A DNA stretch of 64,000 nt from Symbiodinium natans (Eukaryota; Sar; Dinophyceae; Suessiales; Symbiodiniaceae): assembly GCA_905221605.1 (NCBI GenBank), contig CAJNDS010002211.1, positions 62,001-126,000 of the forward strand. Direction: 5' to 3'. Below the pieces are notes generated by a model, which made no database searches, was not told the DNA's origin, and worked only from the letters and a program-made list of their open reading frames with translations. The position numbers and the translations under genes were made by a program. Below, in pieces: positions 23,076 through 35,253 of this stretch (positions within the stretch are counted from its first letter, which is position 1; each line of letters starts with the position of its first letter).

Positions 23076-23101
23076 AGGGTTTAGGGTATAGGGTTTAGGG
23101 C
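23076..23101 (+). repeat. Short telomere-like tract
   Basis: GGGTTTAGGGTATAGGGTTTAGGG lies just beyond the 3' end of the HET-LRR reading frame, with one altered unit. It is one of several short interstitial tracts in the window. Confidence 0.7.
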
Positions 23102-23126
23102 GTCTCAATTCCATGAATTTGACGAG

Positions 23127-25277
23127 TCAGAAGCCCTGGACAGGTTCCTGGCTCAGTGGGTCACCCAGGCGGTCGTAGCTGGCACAAGTTCGCCGGAAGG
23201 CTGTCCAGATACAGGCACACGATGCTTTTAGTGGCTGCCAAGACATGACAAGCAGCTGGCACAGGACGCGGCACAAGTAGGTCGCTTGTGTTGCCGGGAA
23301 GCCGTGATTATGCTCGAACGGGGTGACAGGGCGACATCGCTCAGAAATATAGAAGGCACAACGCAAGGGCATCCATTGAACCAGCATCCAACAAGCTCTC
23401 ACGTGGAGCCCTGTAGTGCCTGAAGACTCCACCTTCCGCCCCTCACATGGGCTGGGCTTGTATTTATGATCTCCGCTGCTGCCCTCGTTGTAGGAGAGGT
23501 CCAGGAGTTTAAGCGAAGGCCACGCAGCATCCAAAGCTTCAAGACCCCGACACGAGATGCAGTTGAAGTGAAGATCCAAGCGCTGGAGGGTGCGGTTCTG
23601 CGCGCCCGTCGCAGCGAGAGCCATAGCTCCTATTTCCCCGATACAGCCCTTGCCGAGACTCAGCTCTCGCAAGGTCCCATTCACTCCCAGGGACTCTGCA
23701 AGTACTTGGGCCTCGGCATTGCCCATGCCGCAATCTTCCAAACACAGTTTCTCAAGCCGACTCGATCCATAGTACCCTTTCAGGTTCTCGCTGAGAATTT
23801 CGATGAACCCAGCTTGCAGCTTCATGCGAACTGTACAGAGACACAGCTCTCGCATCGTCGGCTTCTCCACCAAAGAGCTGACCAGATTAGCGCTGACAGT
23901 CTCGGCCAAGCTGGCCCTTCGCAATTCAAATCGGGCCAAGTGGCTGTAGTGTGTCATCAGCGTGGGCAACTCGAGGCTTGCCTGGCTGGGAAGAAAATTG
24001 TACACAAAGTCGTTCACAGCCTCGCACTTTTGAAGAAAGACCTCCTCTTGCAATTTCAGCACTGCTTCCTCGTCTGATCTGTGGGTGAAGATGAGTTGCC
24101 TCCCGCTCGCCTGCTGCTGGAAGTTTTCCGGCGTCAGCGGAATGCGAGAGGTGTGCACCAGGAGCCGCCCCGTGTGGCCTTTTTTGCGCAGCTCATGGAC
24201 TGGGAGACAGCACGAGCCAATGAAAACAACAAGTACAAAACTCGATATCACGTAGTCCACGATCGGGCTGCTCGCAGGGGCCGCTTCCGGCTTATCCTGC
24301 TTATCAGAGGTTTCTTTCTGCTCAAGTCCCAGGACATCGGTGAAGACCCCCAACAGATCGGTGAAAACCCAAAACAACGTTAAAATCACCAAAATGAGAA
24401 AGCACAACATGTAGAGCCCAAACGCCCAATTGACTGATCTTTCAATCAAACTCAGACTGCAGTCGAGTGTGCACCTGCCAGAGGAGCCGGCTAAGGCGCA
24501 AGCGTCGCGCATGTACGGACTGGCCCACTCCAGCTCTGCGCGGCACCAACCGCGGCGGGCATAGGGAGTGGCATTGGGCACCAGCATAGCCAGTGGCACT
24601 TCTGCCACCTCATCGTCCGGAACGCTATATACAGGGACGGACTTTCCCAGCCAGCTGTGAAGGGACCAAGAAAGGTTGAACCATGGTGTGAGACATGGTA
24701 CGATCCAAACACCCGCACAAAAGTCTGCGCTCGAATTCGCATAGAGTAGGTGCATGTTGGCCATGCTTCGGCGGAAGGAGTCCTCCTGGTGCTGGGAGGC
24801 GCGCTTGAATTGTGGCAATGAGATGTAGTCAATGAAGAACACTGTTGTGTCTTGAATTTGTCCTTGCGCTGTAGCGAAGCGGATTGCGTTCGCAAGCTGG
24901 TGCCCCTGAAAGCCTAGTGGGTCCGGGTGTTCGCGTGCCTCCCAACAATGTGAGATGGCAATGAACTGGAAGCGCTGTCCTATGCGTGGCTTGTACAACG
25001 CGTCCACAAGTTCTGCTTCCTGTCTTCTCGGCCAAACTTTGCCCTCCTCGTTCAATCGCAACAAGAAATGTGGGCGAACGAAATGAATGTCAGCCTCAAT
25101 CACATAGCGTAAAAAGTCTGACCACGAATTCAGCGCAAACTCTGCCGTTTTCTCGGCCTGCTGGCCCTCCATCCTACAAACGCTCTGTGGAAGCTGTACA
25201 AGCCCTGTGCGGGGATCCAACAGGCTTGTGATGGTCTGTGCAAGAATGGCTTGGACCGAAATGCACGCGCGGGTCAC
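23127..25277 (-). CDS. HET-like domain, two membrane spans and LRR protein
   Basis: A single frame of 716 codons, by far the longest non-transposon frame in the window. Residues about 104-190 match the HET (heterokaryon incompatibility) block order: FIAISHCWE (105-113), FFIDYISLPQ (147-156, HET usually WIDAxCINQ), then EDSFRRSMANMHLLYANS (165-182). RRGWCRAELEWA (241-252) follows, as in protist HET/TIR-like proteins. Hydrophobic spans lie at about 285-305 and 338-360. LRRs of the RNI type occupy about 475-596 (RLEKLCLEDCGMGN, LRELSLGKGCIGE, LQRLDLHFNCIS, LKLLDLSYN). HET and TIR domains act in self/non-self responses, and LRRs recognise ligands, so a membrane immune-type receptor is inferred. 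The frame begins at GTG right after an AG, so the true start is an upstream exon or the Met at residue 36. After residue 600 no repeat is visible and the tail may be intron. Confidence 0.72.
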   Translation of the reverse strand: MTRACISVQAILAQTITSLLDPRTGLVQLPQSVCRMEGQQAEKTAEFALNSWSDFLRYVIEADIHFVRPHFLLRLNEEGKVWPRRQEAELVDALYKPRIGQRFQFIAISHCWEAREHPDPLGFQGHQLANAIRFATAQGQIQDTTVFFIDYISLPQFKRASQHQEDSFRRSMANMHLLYANSSADFCAGVWIVPCLTPWFNLSWSLHSWLGKSVPVYSVPDDEVAEVPLAMLVPNATPYARRGWCRAELEWASPYMRDACALAGSSGRCTLDCSLSLIERSVNWAFGLYMLCFLILVILTLFWVFTDLLGVFTDVLGLEQKETSDKQDKPEAAPASSPIVDYVISSFVLVVFIGSCCLPVHELRKKGHTGRLLVHTSRIPLTPENFQQQASGRQLIFTHRSDEEAVLKLQEEVFLQKCEAVNDFVYNFLPSQASLELPTLMTHYSHLARFELRRASLAETVSANLVSSLVEKPTMRELCLCTVRMKLQAGFIEILSENLKGYYGSSRLEKLCLEDCGMGNAEAQVLAESLGVNGTLRELSLGKGCIGEIGAMALAATGAQNRTLQRLDLHFNCISCRGLEALDAAWPSLKLLDLSYNEGSSGDHKYKPSPCEGRKVESSGTTGLHVRACWMLVQWMPLRCAFYISERCRPVTPFEHNHGFPATQATYLCRVLCQLLVMSWQPLKASCACIWTAFRRTCASYDRLGDPLSQEPVQGF

Positions 25278-25394
25278 CTTGCATACCCACCATTGATCTT
25301 AAATTTTGTATGCTTACATATGTAAAGAATGTCTATGTCTAGAATCTGGCGCACGCATGCCCAGCATAACCACCCCACATCCACACCACAAAAA

Positions 25395-25620
25395 GCAAGC
25401 AACAAGTCATACACTTCACCATGCCCCAACCAACAAACCGCAAGCAGCAAATCGCGCACCATCGTACACAGCACCATGCCCCACGCCCCCAACCGATGCT
25501 CCACATCCACACCCGACAGTTCAAGCAACAAATCGTGCACCTCACCATGCCCCACATCGACACCAAAAGCACAAGCAACAAACCGTACACCTCACCATGC
25601 CCCACATCCACAACCCCACG
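25395..25620 (+). repeat. Imperfect 40-bp-class minisatellite
   Basis: Four to five degraded units each contain CACCATGCCCCA followed by CACATC and AAGCAACAAA. It lies just upstream of the HET-LRR gene. The open frames across it are low-complexity products of the repeat. Confidence 0.75.
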
Positions 25621-26477
25621 TCAACACATCTTCCGGGGCTCCGCAAATTGGCGGCCGGATCCGCCGCCTTTGAGATGTGTTTCGCGAGTTCGACAACGGA
25701 AGGATGCCCCTGACTTCGAAACTACAAGCTGGGAAGTGAGGCTGAGAGGTTTTTGTCGAAGTTTTGCACCTTCGTGTCTTGATGCAACACATTCGGAACC
25801 AGGCCCACCTCCGGTCAGAGAACTCCTGACCCTGCATCAAATAACTGCAACAACATTGGCTTAGCACTGACTAGAACGCACTGAGAACACGCTGAGAACT
25901 CTCTGGTGTTCTACTCGCTTGTCTCTGGGCGACCATCGAGTCGGGAAAACGAGTCGAAAACGCGCACGACCAGCTCAGAAAACCGGGCTCAAAGGCGTGA
26001 GTCAGACAACCGCACACATACACACTGATGCATTGGTGACTGTGTGGAGTACAACCTTTCACCTGCGCCTGTCATGATGATGAAATGTGATGTTTGTACC
26101 GTGTGTGCCAGACCACAGGAATGGCACACAAACACAAGATGAGATGATCCGTAAGGGGTATGGTTTCGGCCCATGCTACGCCAGACACAAAGGAATAACG
26201 TAGCACGAAATGAGATGAAGTTGAAAGTGAAATGATGCTTTACTAGCTGGCCACCCCGGACCCCAGGTGCGGGCAAAAAGGCCCTGATTTTTTGTTGTTG
26301 TGGCATGCCAGCTACATCCTCAGACGTCCAGGCACTGCATTCGCAGGTACACAAGACTGATCAGGTCTTGCCTCCCACTTGCATCCACAGCTTCGTTGAG
26401 TGTGGAGTGTGGTAGGATGCAAATGCCACACTCCCCTGCTATGGCAGTGACGCCTTTCCAGGATGAACAATTTGTTT

Positions 26478-26478
<1 letters not shown>

Positions 26479-26515
<37 letters not shown>
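26479..26515. repeat. (CA)n microsatellite
   Basis: Eighteen uninterrupted CA units. Confidence 0.95.
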
Positions 26516-26518
<3 letters not shown>

Positions 26519-26744
26519 TCAGAGGACCAGAGACTGAGGTGGACAACCACCCTATGCACAGAAAGACTATCCTCTACAACGAAACGTTAAGGTGAGTTTT
26601 TGAAGCTGTAATAGAAGACTAGACATGTATGTTGTTTGGGGATGTGAACGGAGATATTAAAGGTCGAGAACGAGCATGCGGGCGACAGACCCCTGTCGTT
26701 TTCAGTTCGGTCCCTACGCACTTTTTCGAACACATCACGCGAGT

Positions 26745-26925
26745 GTTTGCGTTTGCAAATGGGAGAGGGGCAGCGCAAACCCCGCGCGCCCGTTTGTCAG
26801 TTAAGCCGTGCAAGCTTGCTTCAGAAGTATTGTTGTTCGTCAAACCCACAATGCGAGCATTGTGTTTGCAAATGGAGGGGGGGGCTGCGCCCCGCCCCCA
26901 AAACCCCCCGTTTTTTTTTTGAACC
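26745..26925. repeat. Dispersed TTTGCAAxTGG / G-C hairpin element, two copies
   Basis: Two successive units share GCGAG...GTTTGCAAATGG, then a G-run, GC and a C-run ending in CCGTTT. The second (26852-26925) has GGGGGGGGCTGCGCCCCGCC, able to fold as a strong hairpin. A related unit (GCGAGCATTCGTGTTTGCAA) occurs at 57443-57495 and another G/C hairpin version at 57305-57385. Confidence 0.6.
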
Positions 26926-26994
26926 CAGCATGCGGTGTTCCCCCCGTTAGTTTTGCCGCGATAGACCCCGATCCCTTTCAGACAGGCCCCTACG

Positions 26995-27935
26995 CAAAAA
27001 CCCTGTAAACCCCTCAGCTATAAACCCCAAAAACCTCCTAACCCCTATATCCTAAAACCTCAAAATACCCTCAGCCCTTAATCCTGAAAACCCCTGAACC
27101 CTAAACCCTAAAACCATCTAAAAACCCCTAAGCCCTCAACCCTAAAACCCTAAGCTTTCAACCCCGAAAAAACCTAAACCCAAAAAGCCCCTACGCCGTA
27201 CACTTTAAAAACCCAAACTTTAAACCTTGAAAAAACCCTAAACCTTAAACCCTGAAAAAACCCTAAACCTTAAACCCAAAAAAAACCCTAAACCTTAAAC
27301 GCCCTAAAAACCCCAACGGCCCAAACCCTAAGAACCTCTAAGGCATAAACTTCAAAAAACTAAACCCTGAAACCCAAAAACCCAAAAGCTCCAAAAAAAA
27401 CAATCCCAAAAAACAAACCCTCGAGAAACCCCAAATGCCGAAACCCAAACCCTAACAAAACCCGAAACCCTAAAAACCTGAAAACCCTAAGCAGAAAATT
27501 ATAAACACCTGAATCTAAACCCTAAACCCCAAAAAACCCGAGCCCTGTACCGACAAAAGCCCTGAACCCTCAACCTAAAATTACCTAAACTCTAAAACCA
27601 AAAGACCCTGTACCCTACGAAACCGTAAACCCTGAAAAACCCTAGAATCCCTGAGCCAGCACTTCCTCAAACCCCAGAACCTCAAAAACCCCAAACCCCA
27701 AAATCCCAAAAGTCTACACCCAAAAAAACCTAAACGCGACAAAACCCTAGACCTTAAACTCTGAAACCCCTTACCCCTAAACCCTAAAAAACCCTAAACC
27801 CCCTAAACCCTAAAACCTAAAAGCCCTGTAAAAACCACTAAGCCCTAAATCCTAAAAACCCTAACCGTAAACCCCGCAAACCCCTAAACCCGAAACCCTG
27901 AAAAGAAAACCCCAAAGGCCGAACCCCTACAAAGA
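26995..27935 (-). repeat. Degenerate telomere-like (CCCTAAA)n block
   Basis: About 940 bases consist almost wholly of diverged CCCTAAA/CCCTAAAA/CCTTAAAC units on the plus strand, equivalent to TTTAGGG on the minus strand. G is nearly absent from the plus strand. The units are rarely in perfect tandem for more than two copies, so this is an old internal telomere-type tract or a telomere-like satellite, not an active chromosome end, since ordinary sequence continues on both sides. Confidence 0.85.
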
Positions 27936-28454
27936 GTGGGATGACTTGCAGGGGTTAAATGCAAGAGGTCAGAAATCAGAAACCAGAGGGCAATGCTGTC
28001 AGTGGCAACCGCAATAAATGGGAGCTGGGGCAGCAGAGTCCATGCTGACAGAAGAGTAAGCACATGTACATGCATCAAAACCGCCCGCAGTTCTTAAAAG
28101 CTGCGCGTTCCGCGTTCTGACAGGTCAGAGGTTTGTAGTGGCCGGAAAGCCTTGTGGCACAACGCGCGGTCCAAAGTCCGGACCATTCTGCGGGCCAAAA
28201 CGCCACACGCAGGAGCCACCAGGCAGCCCTTCCACACCAGCTGCAGGACGCTCCACAGCCCAGCATAAGCCACGCGAGACTCACATACTGAGCCGCTCAT
28301 AACAGACAATTCCAGAGCAAAAGGAGCAAACGAGTTTTTCGGCACGTGCTCACATTCGCACTTTTTGCTCCTCACACCGAACGCGCAAGGACCGCCGACT
28401 GACTAGGTGATGCTTACTTGAATTTTTGCCTAACGGCGAAATAGGAGTGAGAAG

Positions 28455-29855
<1,401 letters not shown>

Positions 29856-30409
29856 ACGGATCAGACGGCCGGGCACTTGCTTCCTGGTAAACCGGGCTTT
29901 GGGCGAAACTGCTGTCCTAGAGGTTCAACCAGTCCTCAGGGTAACGTAACAGCCTGTGCCGTTCTGTGAGGCATGGTGAGCCGCGATCTTTGAGCCGTCT
30001 GATCTGCCGGGTCCCAATGCCCGGGCCTCCTGCGCTCAGACATTGCAGTCACTGCATTCTTTCAGGGGGTAGGCGAGAGGGTTTCCACTGCTCCGCGAGG
30101 TGGAAGGAGTACCCACAAGAAGCAAACGCAGCCTGTTTCAGGTGGGGAAAAACTAGCGGATGGCGGTACCTTCGAAGCACCAAGACAATTTTCGGAGCAT
30201 TCGTAAAGTTGCATTCAGGAGAGCATGTACTTTAGTTTCACGCACTCAGCAGAGCGCTTCTTACAGGAAAAAGGGATCTTGACGCCGGAATATGTGGAGA
30301 GAAGCGGCTTGCGCCCTCCCAACCTGCCAATAGCGACAGAGGGGTCGACACAGTCGACGCCCCCCGCTACGTGCACAGTGCCCAGACCCAGAGGAGGCAA
30401 TATTGTCAA

Positions 30410-31270
30410 GCCACTGAGGGTACTGACCTGGAACGCCGGGCACTCAACAGCAATGGGCCGAACTTCGTACCTGGTTACGCACTGCTTCACTGTTCAGATC
30501 AATATGATGTAATTGCTTTGCAGGAAACGCACTGGCAGGAAAGCAATGAGTTTGATGTTGAAGGGTGGCATTGCATCAGCTCAGCGAGCAAAGGCAAGGC
30601 CAAAGCCCCCAAAGCAAAAAGCAAACCTGCGCCAAACCACCACTCCTCTGAGCAGCCAGGCACTCAACCACAGGCTCAGCATGTTCATGACGACAAAAGG
30701 GCAGACGGAGTTATGATACTCACAGCCCCGCACATCCCCAAGGCCACCGTTAGATGGAGTGAACATCAGAAAGGCAGGGTACTGGAAGCGGTCTCACCTC
30801 ATCACTGTGTACCAGCATGTTTGGACCACCTCCAAGACAGCACAGCAAAACCGGGAGGACAGATCTTCATGTTTGGCCTCAATATCAAAAGCAGTCCGCG
30901 GAGTCCCGAAGCGTGACACGTTGGTTGTATTAGGCGATTTTAACTCAACGTTAAGCCCCAGTGCGGGAGTGGTAGGCACCTGTACTCCAGGCTCGCCACC
31001 ACATCGCTCAGCAGAGGATGCCTACTTCCAACGCCTCGTGCAAGGACATGGTCTTGTTGCGCTTAACACATGGTCCTCGGGTTCAGGTTTGACATTTCAA
31101 ACTGCAACTTCAAAGTCCCAGATTGACTATATCCTAGTCCCAAAGCCATTAGCGTGCGGTGAATCGAAGCAGAGCAAGCCTTTGACAGATTTCCCGCTGG
31201 GAAGATGGAAGAAAGGGGGCCACCACCCAATTGAGGCCAGGATACGCCCTCTACGGCACTGGCAGCTTGC
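30410..31270 (+). pseudogene. LINE AP endonuclease domain, frameshifted
   Basis: The family's motifs are spread over three frames. They are LRVLTWNAGHS (about 30417), YDVIALQETHWQES (30503; the QE of the catalytic metal site), VVLGDFNSTL (30925; the GDFN motif), LTFQTATSKSQIDYILV (31090) and the final GGHHPIEARI (31218; catalytic His). The enzyme nicks the target to prime reverse transcription. All key residues survive, but the frame is broken at least twice, so no functional product is expected. Confidence 0.8.
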
Positions 31271-31499
31271 CTCCCACCCCCCTCCTCCACCTCCTTACGA
31301 CAAGCAAGCTCTGGAGGAGGCAGTGCGTTATAACCACCCGAAAGCACAGCAGGCCATGAAGGAATGGGTGGCCACTCAGCTCTCCCAATTCTCCACGCCA
31401 GACTTGGAGGATAAATGAGCTACTGCTTAAAGCATCAGAGAGATACTTCCCCAGAGCTCCTAAGCCTTCTTCTCCCCCCCTCAATGCGATGCACAGGGC

Positions 31500-33255
31500 A
31501 ACAAAGCGTATGTGGGCCTGGTTGACGGCTCTGGATGCAGACTTGGAGAATGCCTCGCTGTCCCCTGCTGTCCCCTGCTGATCATGAGGCACTTGTGAAG
31601 GACCTCTCCACGTGGCACAAGCAAGCTGTCACTAGAGTGCGCAGGCAACGTCTAGCAGACTTCACTCAAGAAGTAGACCAATCAACGCAAAGAGGTGACT
31701 CTTACTTGGCTCACAAGACACTGCAGAAACTTCGCCCATGGCAGCCGCAGCCAAAAACCCAGTTAGTCAACAAAGATGGCTATTTGATGGCGGCTGAAGA
31801 GGGAGCTCAAGCTTATGCAGGAACATGCCAAGGAAGTGTTTCAAAGACATGACAGGTTGCAATTCGAGGTCAGCAGTTTGCCAACGCTCTCAGCTCCCCT
31901 TCTCTCGAAGCACATAGGCTCCATCAGACCTCATAAGGCGGTTCCCCAGACCTCAGCGTCTGCAGCAGCATGGAAACTCTGCTCTGACTCGGTCAGCGAG
32001 CAACTCCTCAAGTACTGCAATGAGCAGGCCCGCAAAGCGGAGCACAGCCCGCTTGATTCGGCAGTGGTCCTATCTGCACAGCCGAAGGACACTGACCTAT
32101 GCTTCATACCCAAGCCCAACAAGCCCCCATCCAAGCCTTCAAACCTTCGGCCCTTAGGCATCATAAGACCGGACGGAAAGGGCCTGGCGGGGGCCTGCAG
32201 AGATCTCCTCGCTCCTTTTACCTCCAGCTACCAGGTACTTGAAGTCTGTGCCTCAGTTTGCATATCAGCCACAGAGAGGGCTGTCTGATGCCCTCTCCAG
32301 GGTATCAAAGCACACCAGAGAGGTCCGAAGCATCTGTGCCCGATCGCGACTGAGCAGGCATTCCTTGCATGCTGGACAGCGCAAGCCGTGGGAGGGATCT
32401 GCTTTGCACTCGACCTGTCGCAAGCCTTTGACACGGTACGCCGACAGGACCTTATGGACACCCTTCAGGAAGCCGGGGTACCGCCTGACATTCAGGGGTT
32501 AGTGGCGTCTCTGCACTCGGACATATACTGTTCGATCCCAGCAGGCCTCATGTTCTGTTGAGTCCACAACAGGCATAAAGCAAGGCTGTAAATTAGCCCC
32601 AACACTGTTCTCCCTGCTGACAGGAAAACTGTTTCGCGAACTTGCTGAGGTGGTAGGCTGGGATCGCGTGACGCACTGTTTAACAGGATACGCAGATGAT
32701 CTGACGGTTCACTGCAACATAACCAGCTGGAAAGACCTGACGCAGGCCCATAACATGATAGCTGATCTCCTACGAATTGTGAGGAAATACGGCTTCAAGG
32801 TGAACTCAGATAAATGCCACTTGATGGTCAAGCTGATGGGCAGCGCTTCTGCCCGAGCACATAAACTCTTCAGCAAAGTCAGAATTGACGCCCAGGGAGT
32901 CAAGCACCGCACATGGAGAATAGGGAGCACCAATGCCCAAGAATCCTTTCCACAATCTTCTTCTTTCAAGTATCTCGGCGTGTACGTGTCTTACGGTAAC
33001 CAGGCGAAGGCAACGCTGGACTACAGGCTGCAGGAGGGAAACGCTAAGCTGCAACAAGTCCGAAGATATGTACACAATCGTAGATACTCAGGCCCAAAAA
33101 AGAGATTGAAGATTTGGCATACCACAGTACGGGCCACAGTTTCAGCAGGCCTGGTCGACATAGGGCTCACTGCGGAGACTGCTCAGCAATTGCTGGCATG
33201 CCAGAAAAATAAGAGCAGTCCAGGCATATCGACGAAAGAAACAGCTGTACACTGA
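31500..33255 (+). pseudogene. LINE reverse transcriptase domain, frameshifted
   Basis: The RT blocks present in order are LCFIPKPNKPPSKPSNLRPL (32098), GIIRPDGKG (32158), FAYQPQRGLSDAL (32245), GICFALDLSQAFDTV (32395; first catalytic Asp), GIKQGCKLAPTLFSLLTGKL (32572), LTGYADDLTVH (32680; catalytic Asp pair), KVNSDKCHLMV (32800) and FKYLGVYVSYG (32968). These span at least three frames with an in-frame stop near 32560. From 32650 the frame is open for 201 residues. The linker from the endonuclease (31535-31850) is hydrophilic and untyped. Confidence 0.85.
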
Positions 33256-33869
33256 CTTTGGAATTAAAGATCCAGTCCAACTGCTACTGGAACGCCAGAG
33301 CAATCGAGTCCGATCGCGAAGGAAAAGACAGAAATCCCAAACAAGTCCCGCTGCACAGCAAGCGGCAAATAAGGATGCACAGCCTCCGCTCACCAACCAA
33401 GATGCAGCGCTGCTCCCAAAGGCTCATCAGTACGCGCAAGAGGTTCTCACTGAATATGAGACCCTGCCGGCGGCAACCAACGCTGAGACGGAGACCAAGC
33501 ATGGCATAGCTGCCAGCATTGCTTCTTTCAGACCTCCACCGAGCAAGAGCTACGTATACACGAAGCAAAGATGCACAGAGAGACAAGTTGGACGATACTT
33601 TCCAACTGATTTCTTGCCAGAGCACTCGAAGAATGGACTGCCAACGTGCGCAGCGTGCCATAACCACTTTGTTCTTTGGAGGGGACTGAAAGGACCACCT
33701 CCTCTCCGGAGCTTGCACAGAGCCGGAAACCTTACGAAGAATAAATGCCCAGCACTTAGCACTGCAAGAAAAAGTCGGTCTGACCGAGTCAGTGCATCCC
33801 TAGTCACGCGAATACTTGACCAGCACAGCTGGCACGCACACTGTCACGCAACTTGCTCGACAGCCAACT

Positions 33870-34350
33870 TCCAAGCACTTTGTGGACCATTGTGTGCTAT
33901 GTGGATTCTGGACACCTGATCATTCCAAGGTCAAATCGCACCAGCATCAGGAGCATCGCAAAATCTGGGATGCCCTGCAAGAGAGCACGACCATGCCCCT
34001 TCTGCAATAAAAACGTTACCAATAGGCGTAAGCACCCGGCGCAATGTGGAATTACTCTTTCAAATCCCATTAGACTCCGTATTGCAGATAAGAACCGCCA
34101 CGGGACCACTACAGAGATTCTTCCTCCTCTCCTCTCCAACTAAGCTTTCGTGCTTTAGTTGCCACGCAGGAAGCGATCCGAGAAGATGCTTCCCAAGATT
34201 CGACGCTTCTCCCACTTCTCTTTTCAGGGCCGCCCTTGGCACTCAAGAACACCTCTAACTACTGCTATGTCAATGCAGCTATGCAGGCTATGCGAGCTAC
34301 TGCCACATGGATCCATTACTGCGATCACTCCAACCGCTTCATTTTTTTTG
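33870..34350 (+). pseudogene. LINE C-terminal zinc fingers and USP-like Cys box
   Basis: Three adjoining segments in different frames encode a Cys2His2 finger (HCVLCGFWTPDHSKVKSHQ, about 33888), a second finger (CPFCNKNVTNRRKHPAQC, about 33994) and then LALKNTSNYCYVNAAMQAM (about 34233). The last closely matches the Cys box of ubiquitin-specific proteases (usual form GLxNxGNTCYMNSxLQxL), with the Cys-Tyr and the Asn/Gln positions kept. The downstream His box cannot be found because the frame breaks. Zinc fingers at this place are usual in LINEs; a protease-like box is not. The function is inference. Confidence 0.5.
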
Positions 34351-34814
34351 GACTGATGCCTCTTTCCTGCATCAGCAGCACAGTAGGCCGTTCTTATGGG
34401 TCGAAAGGACATCTACTTTGAGAGCCAAACTGTACAAGCCAGCGTGTGAAAAAGAAGTCGTGACTACAAAGAAGCAACCGCTAGCGCAGAGGCCCTTATT
34501 GCAAGACAACTTAACGCACGGCCATGGTGAGACCAATGCAAACAAGAACCTACCTGCACCAATTACTCAGCAGCTCGCCACCCAAAGCAATGCTGCGCCA
34601 CGTCTGGTACAGACATTAAGCGAAAGTATGGCTAGGCCGTAAGGCAAGGAACCTCCGTCACCTAAAACTGCTCAACGCGTCCGTAGAGACAGTCCCCACA
34701 CAAGCGCCAGGGCCGTAGCAATAGCACTCAGAACTCCATTGTAGGTTGGCAAGAAAGTTGCAAGCACACTAAGCACAAAGCACACAGAGTGCCAGAAGAG
34801 GCGCTCCCTTTTCC

Positions 34815-34831
34815 CCCGACGAGCGGGGGCA
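34815..34831. repeat. Short perfect hairpin CCCCCG-ACGAG-CGGGGG
   Basis: A six-base-pair G/C stem with a five-base loop lies between the LINE tail and the tandem array. It could act on RNA structure, but nothing shows a role. Confidence 0.5.
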
Positions 34832-34897
34832 GACAAGGGGCTGGTGTGGCTCCACTATGCTGCCGTCTGCGTGTGTGAGTCCAGGCGTCCTCACGCA

Positions 34898-35253
34898 GCT
34901 GCTCTCAGGTCCTGTGAGAGCCAATAGGCTCGTAATATATCTCCGCCTTGTTTCAGGTCCCGCAGGTCAAAAAGCTTCAGGCTCGAAATTTCTCTCCCTG
35001 CTGCTCCCGGGTCCGGAGAGTCCATAGGCTTCAGGTTTGCGATTTATCTGCGTGCTGCTCACATCTCAGCTGCTCTCAGGTCCTGTGAGAGCCGATAGGC
35101 TCGTGATATCTCTCCGTCTTGCTCGCAGGTCCCGTAGGTCAATAAGCTTCAGGCACGAGATCTCTCTCCCTGCTGCTCCGGGTCCGGAAAGCCCACAGGC
35201 ACGAGGTTTTGCGATTTACCTGCGTGCTGCTCCCAGGTCGCGTAGGCCCATAG
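34898..35253 (+). repeat. Two-unit tandem array (about 165-175 bp), left copy
   Basis: Two units each run from CTGCTCTCAGGTCCTGTGAG through AATAGGCTCGTGATATCTC, AAGCTTCAGG and TCCGGAGAGTCCATAGGC to TTACCTGCGTGCTGCTC. The same pair of units occurs at 46839-47148. The copia element inserted at the end of this array at CATAG (35249-35253). Confidence 0.85.

Larger units (their letters stand above)
25640..26990. other. Non-coding stretch with CA repeat and GC hairpins
   Basis: No gene recognised. It contains a (CA)n tract at 26479-26515 and two copies of a G/C hairpin-bearing sequence that begins TTTGCAAATGG (26754 and 26868), described separately. Confidence 0.4.
29950..34700 (+). mobile_element. 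Degenerate non-LTR (LINE) retrotransposon
   Basis: In order along the plus strand are an AP-type endonuclease, a reverse transcriptase with GYADD, Cys/His zinc-finger motifs and a terminal Cys-box segment. This is the layout of an APE-type LINE. The frame changes repeatedly (in the endonuclease near 30450 and 30750, in the RT near 32235, 32390 and 32570, and after 33255), so it is dead. It begins next to the triplet array. No poly-A tail or target duplication was found. The last 110 bases (34560-34673) recur at 45897-46003, which may define its 3' tail or a shared repeat. Confidence 0.8.
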
